Positions 20,361 to 27,898 of a stretch of 64,000 nucleotides of DNA are shown here, piece after piece. Origin of the DNA: JACDEA01 sp963742585 (lineage in GTDB: Bacteria; Actinomycetota; Acidimicrobiia; Acidimicrobiales; JACDEA01); NCBI GenBank assembly GCA_963742585.1, contig CAVUMI010000009.1, positions 744,001-808,000 on the forward strand, read 5' to 3'. Under the pieces are notes generated by a model. It did no database searches. It worked only from the letters and a program-made list of their open reading frames with translations, and was not told where the DNA came from. A program made the position numbers and the translations under genes. Position 1 is the stretch's first letter, and each line of letters begins with the position of its first letter.

Positions 20361-21584
20361 ATGACCCTCGTGGTGGAATCCCTGGACGCCATCCTCAAAG
20401 ACGCCGGTACCCGAGAGGATCCGTATCCCTTCTATCGGCAGCTCCGCGAGGAGCAGCCCCGCTGCTACATCGGCGCGTTTGACGACTGGGTGTTGTCCAC
20501 CCATGCCGACGTGACAACGGTGCTGCGCGATCCGAGGATGTCCTCGAGCAATCGCCACCGCCCGGGAAACGAAGCCTTCAACGAGATGGCGCGGCAGATG
20601 GGTTTCGGCGACCTGATTGAAGGAATGAACGAGGTCCTGCTGTTCCTCGACCCGCCGGACCACACGCGGATACGGCGGTTGGCTGGAAAGGCATTCACGC
20701 CGCGCGCGGTGGAAGCCATGCGACCACATGTCGAGGAGCTGGTGGACCGTCTGCTCGACGCTGTAGCGGGCAACGGTGCGATGGACGTGGTGGACACGCT
20801 CGCGCAGCCACTTCCGGTGACGGTGATTAGCGAAATGCTCGGGATTCCCGAGGCTGACCGTCCCCGGTGCGCGGCATGGACGCGCCGGCTGACCAAGCTG
20901 CTGGACCCGGGCGACGACATCTCGGTCTTCATGCCCGCCCAGGAGGCCATGCTCGAGCTCGGCGAGTTCCTTGACGACCTCATGGCCAAACGTCGAGCGC
21001 AACCCGGTGACGACTTGTTGTCGGCATTCCTCCACGTCGAGGACGACGGCGCGCAACTCACCGACGAGGAAGTCAGCCGAACCGTGATTCTGCTGTTCGG
21101 TGCTGGGCATGAAACCACTGTGAACCTGATCGGCAACGGCCTCCTTGCTCTCATGCGCCACCGCGATCAATGGGATCGGCTCGCCGCCGGCCCGGTACTG
21201 ACCAAGACCGCTGTTGAGGAGGCCTTGCGGTTCGACAGTCCGGTCCAGCTGACTGCCCGGAATGCCACGTGCGATCTCGAGATCGCCGGCGTCGAGCTGA
21301 AGCAGGGCCAGCAGGTGCTTCTCATGCTCGGTGCCGCCAACCGAGACCCCGCACAGTTCGAGAATCCCGACCACTTCGACATCGGTCGCGCGGAAAACCG
21401 CCACGTGGCCTTTGGCGGTGGCATCCATCTCTGCCTGGGAGCACCACTGGCGAGGCTCGAGGCGCAGGTCGCGTTCGGCGCGCTCGCCCGCCGTTTCCCG
21501 GCCCTGCACCTCGCTGGGGATGCTCTGCGCAGAAAGGAAACAGTGACGCTGCGCGGCCTGGAGGCACTGCCTGTCGCCTGGTAG
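20361..21584 (+). CDS. cytochrome P450
   Basis: Soluble bacterial class I P450 monooxygenase, 407 residues from ATG 20361. I-helix oxygen-binding motif FGAGHETT (about 250), ExxR motif EEALRF, and heme-cysteine loop FGGGIHLCLGAPLARLE (about 350) are complete. It needs ferredoxin and reductase partners, and none is adjacent. The next gene is an acyl-CoA dehydrogenase on the same strand 32 bases on, so a role in lipid, sterol or terpenoid oxidation is a reasonable guess. The substrate cannot be read from the sequence. The 67 bases before the start hold no obvious operator. Confidence 0.92.
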   Translation: MTLVVESLDAILKDAGTREDPYPFYRQLREEQPRCYIGAFDDWVLSTHADVTTVLRDPRMSSSNRHRPGNEAFNEMARQMGFGDLIEGMNEVLLFLDPPDHTRIRRLAGKAFTPRAVEAMRPHVEELVDRLLDAVAGNGAMDVVDTLAQPLPVTVISEMLGIPEADRPRCAAWTRRLTKLLDPGDDISVFMPAQEAMLELGEFLDDLMAKRRAQPGDDLLSAFLHVEDDGAQLTDEEVSRTVILLFGAGHETTVNLIGNGLLALMRHRDQWDRLAAGPVLTKTAVEEALRFDSPVQLTARNATCDLEIAGVELKQGQQVLLMLGAANRDPAQFENPDHFDIGRAENRHVAFGGGIHLCLGAPLARLEAQVAFGALARRFPALHLAGDALRRKETVTLRGLEALPVAW

Positions 21585-21616
21585 ATGTCATGGGTCGAAG
21601 TCGTAGGCTGTGGCGT

Positions 21617-22835
21617 ATGGACGTGCGCTACCCGCCGGAGGCCGACGAGTACCGGGAGAAGGTGCAGGCGTTTCTCGCCGAGCATCTGCCCGCCGACTGG
21701 AAGGGGATCGGCGCGCTCGAGCCGGAGGCGGCCCGCGACTTCACCACCGAATGGCGCCGCACGCTGTACGAGAACAAGTACCTCGCGGTGAACTGGCCGG
21801 TCGAGTACGGCGGCGCCGGACTCACTCCGCTGGAGACGGTGATCCTGGCCGAGGAGTTCACCAAGGCCGGTGTGCCTCGCGGCGGACCCAGCGACGTCTT
21901 TGGCATCCAGATGATCGGCAACACGCTCATCCACTGGGGCACCGAGGAGCAGAAGCGCCACTTCTTGCCGCGGATCCTCAGCGGTGAGGACATCTGGTGC
22001 CAGGGCTACAGCGAGCCCAACGCCGGTTCGGATCTCGGCAACCTCGGCTGCCGCGCCGAGCTCGACGGCGATGAGTGGGTGATCGACGGACAGAAGATCT
22101 GGACCAGCTACGGCCACCTCGCAAACTGGATCTTCGTGTTGACTCGCACCGATTCGAGTGCCGCCAAACACAAAGGCATCACGTTCTTGCTCTGCCCGAT
22201 GGACCAGCCCGGCATCGAGGTGCGACCGATCAAGATGATCTCGGGCGAGAGCGAGTTCAACGAAGTGTTCTTCACCGAGCGCGCGCACGCCGCGCGAGAA
22301 CGTGGTCGGTGAAGTCAATGGCGGCTGGGGTGTCGCCATGACGTTGCTCGGTTACGAACGGGGCGAGGCGGCGGCGGTGACGCCGCTCATGTACAAGACC
22401 GAACTCGATCGGCTACTCGACCTGGCGCGCGAGTACGGCAAAGCCGATGACCCGGTAATCCGGCAACAGCTGGCGTGGTGCTACTCAAAGGTCGAGATCA
22501 TGCGGTACCTCGGTATGCGCGCCCTTTCATCGTTCCTCGCCGGCAACGCGCCCGGGCCGGAGGGGTCGATCTTCAAGATCTACTGGAGCGAGTACCAACA
22601 GGTGTCTACCGAGCTGGCCATGACGATCATGGGCCCGGCTGGGCTGGTGCCGACCGGGCGGGCGCCGAGCGGTGCTTTCCAGACCGATGACCCCGGCGCA
22701 CCGAACTCGACGGCATCGTGGGAGACCGTGTTTCTCAACGCACGCGCCGGCACGATCTACGCGGGCACGTCCCAGATCCAACGCAACATCCTCGGTGAGA
22801 TGGTGCTCGGTCTTCCCAAGGAGCCCCGTCCCTGA
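21617..22835 (+). CDS. acyl-CoA dehydrogenase
   Basis: FAD-dependent acyl-CoA dehydrogenase of about 400 residues from ATG 21617. Family motifs: WCQGYSEPNAGSDLGNL (FAD/substrate loop), GQKIWTSYGHLANW, and C-terminal TIYAGTSQIQRNILGEMVLGLP. An indel near 22290 breaks the frame between FTE and the VVGEVNGGWGVAM segment. This subgroup often acts on steroid side chains or aromatic/branched acyl-CoAs in actinobacteria; the neighbouring P450 is compatible with that but does not prove it. The stop overlaps the next small gene as CTGA. Confidence 0.88.
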
Positions 22836-23075
22836 CCCGTCTCGCCGCCGCGCTGTTTTCGGCACCCGGGGCTGTGGGGGATCGCGCTGACGCAGTTGTT
22901 CGTGCTGTCGCCCCGCGGGTGGTGGCGGCGATGGCCGCCGGTGCCGCGACCCGATCGCGAGTACTTCCGTTGGCGACTGCAGACGCAATACGGCGATCCC
23001 GACCACGTGCCGGTGCCGGCCGACGTGGTCGCCTACCTGCATTGGTGCAAGGAGGAACGGCGCTCACTGCGGTAG
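22832..23075 (+). CDS. small conserved-looking hypothetical protein
   Basis: About 80 residues, missed by simple ORF calling because one extra C near 22863 breaks it. Read with that correction, it starts LTRLAAALFSAPGLWGIALTQ, continues through an aromatic/basic part (GWWRRWPPVPRPDREYFRWR) and ends YGDPDHVPVPADVVAYLHWCKEERRSLR. I do not recognise a family. The dense Trp/Arg/Pro pattern and a clean stop argue that it is coding. The start may be an unusual CTG overlapping the upstream stop (CTGA), so translation may be coupled to the acyl-CoA dehydrogenase. No catalytic motif visible. Confidence 0.5.
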
Positions 23076-23130
23076 CGTTCGTCTCCAATGCCAGTACCAC
23101 CAGCACGGGCTCGCCGGTAGGGGAAACCCG

Positions 23131-23644
23131 ATGGCCCGCGCTCTGGTGCTCAACGCAAGCTACGAGCCGCTCTGCGTTGTGCCGACCAAGCGGGCGCTGG
23201 TGCTGGTGCTGGACGACAAGGCCGAGTTGGTCTCGGCTACCGACCGCGTCTTCCACTCCGAACGTGCGGCGTTCCCCGAACCGTCCGTCGTGCGGCTGGC
23301 GCGCTACGTCAAGGTGCCGTACCGCGCCCGGGTGGCCCTCAATCGGCGCGCGGTCTTCGCACGCGATGGTCACCGTTGCCAGTACTGCGGCGAAGCAGCC
23401 GAGAACATCGATCACGTCGTACCGCGCAGTCGCGGAGGCACACACACCTGGGACAACGTGGTGGCGGCCTGCCGGCCGTGTAACGCCCACAAGGAGGATC
23501 GGCTGCCGCACGAGATCGGCTTTGCCTTACGCCGATCGCCCTCGGTGCCCCGCGAGCGCGTGTGGATCGTGGTCGCGTCCGGCGGCGATGCGCCCCGACT
23601 GGCAGCCCTACCTGCGGCTCCCGGCCGACGCGCTCACCGCTTGA
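23131..23644 (+). CDS. HNH endonuclease domain protein
   Basis: About 170 residues from ATG 23131. The C-terminal HNH fold is plain: CQYCGEAAENIDHVVPRSRGGTHTWDNVVAACRPCNAHK, with two CxxC zinc knuckles around the DHVVPRS histidine and the asparagine. The N terminus MARALVLNASYEPLCVVPTKRALVL is the signature of a widespread actinobacterial and cyanobacterial HNH family of unknown substrate, not linked to restriction. One inserted G near 23583 shifts the last 20 residues (MRPDWQPYLRL). The stop overlaps the TTG of the next gene. Confidence 0.85.
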
Positions 23645-24198
23645 TCTCGGTCGAGGTTCGTGACATCGAGGAGCAGTCGTGGTGCTCGGCCGCGCCCAGA
23701 TCGCCGAGGTCACCGGTCTGCCGTAGCGTTCGGCGCATGAGCGGCGGGGGCGCGGTGCTGCTCACGCCGGGCGACGTGTTGTGGGTCGACGTGACGCTGC
23801 CGCACGGGCACCCGCTGTGGAATGACGATGTGGGCCGGGCGACCTGGTGGGTCGGGGAGGCCTGGCGCGACGCGCTTGCGCTCGACGGCGCCGAAGTGCA
23901 TCGGGGCGGCGTGGTGCGCTGTACGCCGTGGTGCAAGGCGGTGTGCTTTGGTGGGCTGGGGCCCGGCGAAGTGCACATCAATCAGCGCAAGGTTGTGGGT
24001 ATCGCTCAGCGCCGAACGCGGGCACATGCGTTGTTCCAATGCGCAATCAACCTGCGTTGGGATCCGGCCCCGCTCGTGGCCGCCTTGGGACTGCCCGAGG
24101 CGGCGGTCGAGGAGCTACGAGATGCGGTGGTCGCGGTCGATCGGGTCGACGTCGGCGCGGTTGTCGCGGCCCTCGAGGCTTTCGACTCGCCGGCGTAG
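23641..24198 (+). CDS. lipoate-protein ligase A-like protein, short at the N terminus
   Basis: Biotin/lipoate A/B ligase fold. The core is complete: VRRMSGGGAVLLTPGDVLWVDV (lipoyl-AMP-binding RRxSGGGAV), PLWNDDVGRATWWVGEAW, VCFGGLGPGEV, and KVVGIAQRRTR with the family lysine. Usual members have about 60 residues before the RRxSGGG motif including LVLGSxQ. Here a TTG at 23641 (overlapping the upstream stop) gives only a shortened version with VVLGRAQ in another frame and a stop near 23725, so the N-terminal part is compressed and frame-shifted. Whether this is error or real loss cannot be decided. The 3' end overlaps the convergent HTH gene by 84 bases. Confidence 0.65.
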   Translation: MISVEVRDIEEQSWCSAAPRSPRSPVCRSVRRMSGGGAVLLTPGDVLWVDVTLPHGHPLWNDDVGRATWWVGEAWRDALALDGAEVHRGGVVRCTPWCKAVCFGGLGPGEVHINQRKVVGIAQRRTRAHALFQCAINLRWDPAPLVAALGLPEAAVEELRDAVVAVDRVDVGAVVAALEAFDSPA

Positions 24199-24537
24199 AC
24201 CGGCGATCTCGGCGCGGGCGGCGACGAGCTGGTCCATCAACGCTCCGACCAGTTGGCGCACGGTGTCGTCCGGACGTCCCGCTCTTGAGCGCCGGCTCCG
24301 AGCGTGGCCGGCGGTATCGCCGGCCCGTTCGAGCACCGAGTCGAGCGGGACGAGCCGTTGGGGGCCGTGGGGTCCGTCCTCGATGCGCGCGGGGATTTCG
24401 CCGTTGCGGAACCACGCCCGCAATGCCGACTTCGACACCCCTGCGGTCTCGGCCGCCTCGGCCAGCGTGACCCAACCGGCGTCCTCGAGATTGACGCCGG
24501 CCAGCAGCTCGCTGAGTTCCTCGTCGCTGATTGCCAT
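24115..24537 (-). CDS. HTH DNA-binding protein with C-terminal coiled coil (MerR/excisionase-like)
   Basis: 140 residues from ATG 24537. A helix-turn-helix of the MerR/HTH_17 kind lies at about residues 22-60 (WVTLAEAAETAGVSKSALRAWFRNG), followed by a wing-like EIPAR...QRLVPLDSV. A basic linker (HARSRRSRAGRP) and a heptad-rich helix (RQLVGALMDQLVAARAEIAGLRRRVESLE) suitable for dimerisation follow. Its start codon is inside a 38-bp perfect palindrome shared with the divergent ClpC-N gene, so autoregulation plus control of that gene is the natural inference. No sensor domain or cysteine cluster is seen. Confidence 0.75.
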   Translation of the reverse strand: MAISDEELSELLAGVNLEDAGWVTLAEAAETAGVSKSALRAWFRNGEIPARIEDGPHGPQRLVPLDSVLERAGDTAGHARSRRSRAGRPDDTVRQLVGALMDQLVAARAEIAGLRRRVESLEGRDNRADVDPIDRDHRIS

Positions 24538-24572
24538 GGTTATGACCGTATCATGATACGGTCATAACCATG
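24535..24572. promoter_or_regulatory. 38-bp perfect palindrome spanning both divergent start codons
   Basis: Every base from 24535 to 24572 pairs with its mirror (centre between 24553 and 24554). The two ends are the ATG codons of the HTH gene (24537-24535, minus) and of the ClpC-N gene (24570-24572, plus). The core GACCGTATCATGATACGGTC contains TATCAT readable as a -10 hexamer on both strands, 15 bases before each ATG. Best read as an operator overlapping two face-to-face promoters, with very short or absent leaders. Confidence 0.75.
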
Positions 24573-25418
24573 TTTGAAAGGTTCACCAACATGGCCCGGC
24601 TCTCGCTGTCAATGGCGCAAGAGGAGGCGCGGGGGCTGCAGCACGACTTCATCGACACCGAACATCTGCTGCTCGGTGTCGTGGGATGCGGTGACGACGC
24701 GGTGATCCAGGCGCTCGCGGGCTGCGAATTCACGCTCGACGACCTCCGGGAACGAATACGGGACGTGGTCCTGCCCGGCGACGCGGAGCCCTCCGGGCAG
24801 CCACCGTTCACGCCGCGAGCCAAAAAGGTGCTCGAGCTGTCGCTACGCGAGGCGCTGGCCATGGGCCATGACCACATCGGGCCCGCCCACGTGCTGCTCG
24901 GGATCCTGCGGGAGGGTGAGGGCGTCGGGTCGCAGGTGCTGGTTGAGCAGGGTGTCGATCACGAACGCATGCGGTTGTGGGTCGCTCAGAGCATGGGCGA
25001 GGGCGGACCACGGCGACGGGGGCGCGGTCGGCGGATGCGCATGAGGGATGCGGGGCGGCTCTCGATGAACATCGGCACGCCGCCGGCGAACCGTCTCCGC
25101 GAGTGGGCCGAAGCTCAGGAAGGCCAGCTCGGCACACACCACTTTCTCCTTGGCATGTTCGAAGAAGCCGAGAGCATGGCGGCCAAAGTGCTCGCCAGTC
25201 TGGGTGTCACCAAGGAACAGGTCGAGGCCAAGATCGCCGAGATCGGGATTGAGAAGACGTCCGATGCGCCGCCAAAGCCCGCCACCAGACCCACCACGGT
25301 GGCGCTGGCTGAAGGCGTCGAGGTCCGCATCACCGATCCGCAGCTCACCACCATGGTCGAGAGGGGCCAGATCCAGGAGCTGATCGCCGAGATCGTCCGC
25401 CGGGCCAAGCCCGAGTAG
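24570..25418 (+). CDS. ClpC N-terminal-domain-only protein
   Basis: 282 residues from ATG 24570. Residues 1-145 match the substrate/adaptor-binding N domain of ClpC (MFERFTN-A, EEARGLQHDFIDTEHLLLGVV, FTPRAKKVLELSLREALAMGHDHIGPAHVLLGILREGEG). After a basic linker (RRRGRGRRMRMR) a third Clp-N-like repeat appears at about 165-235 (RLREWAEAQEGQLGTHHFLLGMFEEAESMAAKVLASLG). No Walker motif or AAA+ domain exists, so it cannot unfold proteins by itself; it may act as adaptor, decoy or sensor for ClpC. Divergent from an HTH gene over a 38-bp palindrome. No clear ribosome site before the ATG. Confidence 0.82.
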   Translation: MFERFTNMARLSLSMAQEEARGLQHDFIDTEHLLLGVVGCGDDAVIQALAGCEFTLDDLRERIRDVVLPGDAEPSGQPPFTPRAKKVLELSLREALAMGHDHIGPAHVLLGILREGEGVGSQVLVEQGVDHERMRLWVAQSMGEGGPRRRGRGRRMRMRDAGRLSMNIGTPPANRLREWAEAQEGQLGTHHFLLGMFEEAESMAAKVLASLGVTKEQVEAKIAEIGIEKTSDAPPKPATRPTTVALAEGVEVRITDPQLTTMVERGQIQELIAEIVRRAKPE

Positions 25419-25424
25419 GTCCTA

Positions 25425-25792
25425 TTCCGTCAGCTGACGGAGGATCCCGGCCGTGTCGTGGTAGGCGATGCGCTCGACGATACGGCCGTCGACCACGCGG
25501 GTGATATGGACCATCGGTAGGCGTACGGGGCGGCCGCTGGTGTGCGTGGCTTCCATGACCTCTTCGGTGACCACCGTGTCGCCCGCTTCGACCCAGCGCT
25601 CGACGGTGACGCCCAGGTCGGGCAGAGCGGCGGCACTCGCTTTGAGCATGTTGTCGAGCCCGTCGAGGTCGAGCCGGCGTGCCGCTGGCCGTGATCAGCC
25701 GCGCATCCTCGCGCGTAGAGCGCCCGGCCGGCCGGCCAGTCGTGGGCGTTGATCGTGGCGTTCAGTTGCTCGATGACCTGACGCGCACCCAT
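25425..25792 (-). CDS. SnoaL-like / NTF2-fold protein
   Basis: Small cone-fold protein of about 120 residues from ATG 25792, beginning MGARQVIEQLNATINAHDW, typical of SnoaL-type polyketide cyclase and limonene-epoxide hydrolase-like proteins. The second half reads LPDLGVTVERWVEAGDTVVTEEVMEATHTSGRPVRLPMVHITRVVDGRIVERIAYHD, matching the NTF2 sheet. A frame change lies near 25690-25710. Function is unknown; such proteins bind small hydrophobic ligands or are catalytically inert. It converges with the ClpC-N gene. Confidence 0.7.
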
Positions 25793-25830
25793 GCCCGCAC
25801 CTTATCGAGCGGCCTTTTGAATATGGAGGG

Positions 25831-25888
25831 TTGACCGGGTGTCGGTCGGGGGCATAGAGTGGCTCGAAGTGGCGCGAAGGGGCGGACC
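25831..25888 (+). promoter_or_regulatory. candidate mraZ promoter and MraZ operator
   Basis: A sigma70-like pair TTGACC (25831-25836) and TAGAGT (25855-25860) with 18-base spacing precedes mraZ. Immediately after, three 10-bp direct repeats occur: GTGGCTCGAA, GTGGCGCGAA, GGGGCGGACC (25859-25888). MraZ proteins are known to bind short G-rich direct repeats at 10-bp periodicity near their own promoter, so this is the expected autoregulatory site of the dcw cluster. Confidence 0.55.
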
Positions 25889-25945
25889 TTACGTGCGGCG
25901 GACGTCAGTAGAGGGAGCCAGGGCGAGAGGTGGGAGTCGATACAA

Positions 25946-26366
25946 GTGGCAACGGTGTTTTTCGGGAGGTTCGAGCACTCCCTCGACACCAAGGGTCGGC
26001 TGATCCTTCCTGCCAAGTTCCGCGCGCAGTTCGATCGCGGCGGCTATCTCGGGAAGCACGACGACCGCTGCCTGGCCCTGTGGCCGGAGCAGGAGTTCCA
26101 GCGGCGGATCGACCACATGCTGAACCTTCAGGACCAGGGCCCGGAGCAGCGGAACCTCACCCGAGTCTGGGCGCAGGGGCTGACCGAGGTCGAGGTGACG
26201 GCCTCGGGTCGGATGGCGATCCCCGCGTATCTCCGCGAGCTACGCGCAGCTGGAGGGCGACGTGCTCATCAACGGCGCCCTGGATCGCATCGAGCTGTGG
26301 AATCCGACGCTGTTCGCCCAGCGCGTCGAGCCCAGCGAGAGTCAGTTGGCAAACGAAGTGTCGTAA
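25946..26366 (+). CDS. mraZ: transcriptional regulator MraZ
   Basis: First gene of the dcw cluster; a ring-forming AbrB-like DNA-binding protein that represses its own operon. GTG 25946 begins VATVFFGRFEHSLDTKGRLILPAKFR, with the first DxxxR motif (DTKGR). The second half has TASGRMAIPAYLRE, then after removal of one C near 26241 YAQLEGDVLINGALDRIELWNP. About 140 residues, the family length. The start is chosen because the conserved FxGxFEHSLD motif follows directly. A triple 10-bp repeat and promoter lie 60-115 bases upstream. rsmH follows after about 130 bases. Confidence 0.9.
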
Positions 26367-26498
26367 GCACGAACCAGCTGCTGGAACATGCGCAGCCCCT
26401 CGACCGGACAGGTGGAAGAACCCTTCTCCGCCCGCTTCCATCCAGGTCGATCGGGGAGACAAAACCCCGACGCCGCCGTCTTGGTCGAGGGGCTGCGG

Positions 26499-27427
26499 AT
26501 GAGCCAGCAGCCGTTTCGAGCACCAGCCGGTCATGGTCGACGAAATCGTCGCCCTGTTGGCTGCAGTCCCACCGGGCGTCAGCGTCGACGCCACGGTGGG
26601 CGGCGGCGGTCACGCCGCCGCCATTCTCAGTGCCCACCCGCATCTGACGCTGGTGGGTATCGACCAGGATGCCGACGCGCTCGACGCGGCTCGTCGCCGG
26701 CTCGCGGCGTTCGGCGACCGCGTCGTCGGGCTGCATCACGCGCCGTTCGAGCCAACTGGCGAACGCTGGTCGTCGCCGCCGGTGTCGGCCGTCCTGTTCG
26801 ACCTCGGCGTCAGCTCGCCGCAGATCGACTGGGCCGAGCGCGGGTTCAGCTACATGTCCGACGGCCCGCTCGACATGCGGATGGACCGGCGTCAGTCGCT
26901 CACTGCGGCCGACGTCGTCAACACCTACGCCGACGCGGCGCTTGCCCGGCTGTTCGCCGACAGCGGCGATCGGCGCCTGGCCCGGCGCATCGCCGCCGCG
27001 GTGGTCGCGGCCCGACCAATCACAACCACCCAACAGCTCGCCACTGTGGTGGCCGCGGCGGTGCCGGCACCGGCCCGCCGTCGCGGTCACCCGGCGAAGC
27101 GGGTCTTTCAGGCCCTCCGCATCGAGGTCAATCGTGAACTGGACGTACTCCCTGCTGCAATTGACGCGGCCATCGATCTCCTGGCTCCGGGTGGTCGCTG
27201 CGTCGTCCTCTCGTACCACTCGGGCGAGGACCGCATCGTCAAGGACCGCTTTCTCAATGCCGAGACCGGAGGCTGCGTCTGCCCGCCGGGACTCCCATGC
27301 GTTTGCGGCGCGACGCCCGCTGTGAAGTTGCTCAACCGGGGCGCCCGAAAGCCGACGCCGGCCGAGGTCGGCCGGCAACCGTCGCGCCGAGAGCGCGCGC
27401 CTACGCGCTGCGGAGAAGTTGTCGTGA
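26499..27427 (+). CDS. rsmH: 16S rRNA (cytosine1402-N4)-methyltransferase
   Basis: SAM-dependent methyltransferase acting on 16S rRNA C1402. ATG 26499 gives MSQQPF then, after dropping one C near 26518, EHQPVMVDEIVALL. SAM motif DATVGGGGHAAAIL, then FDLGVSSPQIDWAERGFSYMSDGPLDMRMD, PAKRVFQALRIEVNREL and VVLSYHSGEDRIVK are all canonical. A second extra G near 27369-27372 lies before the end (AGNRRAESARLRAAEKLS). The TGA at 27425-27427 overlaps the ftsL GTG. The CxC-rich loop before the C terminus (GCVCPPGLPCVCG) is typical of actinobacterial RsmH. Confidence 0.92.
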
Positions 27428-27898
27428 CGCGCCCCGTCACGCGCGCCGCGCGCGCTCTGCCGGCGCGTCGCCGCGCCGTCGCGCCGGACCCCGGCGCGTC
27501 CTCACCTGAGAGTGGTGCCGCCCAACACGCTGAGCCGCCGTGGACGGCGCCGTCGCGCCCGCCGGGTCGGCGTCACCCTGTCGGCGATCTTGTTCATCGC
27601 GGTGTTCGGTGTCGTCGCCGCGCACGTCGTTCTGACGCAGCGCCAGTTCCGCTTGGAAGACCTCGAACGCAAGGCGAGGACCGAGGAGGCGCGTTACGAG
27701 CGTCTCAGGCTCAGGTGGCGGAACTCGAAGCACCGGCCCGCGTCGTGGCGGCCGCCCAGCAGCTCGGGATGGTTCCCCCGGCCGACGGTGACGTACTTGG
27801 CCTCGACCCGCACAACGCCGCGACCGAGTGGCGAGGCGCCTTCGTCCAGCGGTGAGTGGGCGACCGTCAAGTCGCATCTGGCTGCCGCCCAGCCGTGA
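27424..27898 (+). CDS. ftsL: cell division protein FtsL-like
   Basis: Bitopic division protein. GTG 27424 overlaps the rsmH stop (GTGA). A long Arg/Pro/Ala-rich cytoplasmic tail leads to RRGRRRRARRVGV, a single membrane helix (LSAILFIAVFGVVAAHVVL), then a coiled coil (RQFRLEDLERKARTEEARYERLRLQVAELEAP) and the end GEWATVKSHLAAAQP. Three frame changes (near 27500, 27715 and 27792) are needed. Position between rsmH and ftsI, the topology and the coiled coil identify it; sequence conservation in this family is always low. The stop overlaps the ftsI GTG. Confidence 0.8.

Noticed and set aside
20199..21509. Long minus-strand frame opposite the P450 gene
   Set aside because: Its composition is that of a shadow frame; the P450 on the plus strand has all motifs.
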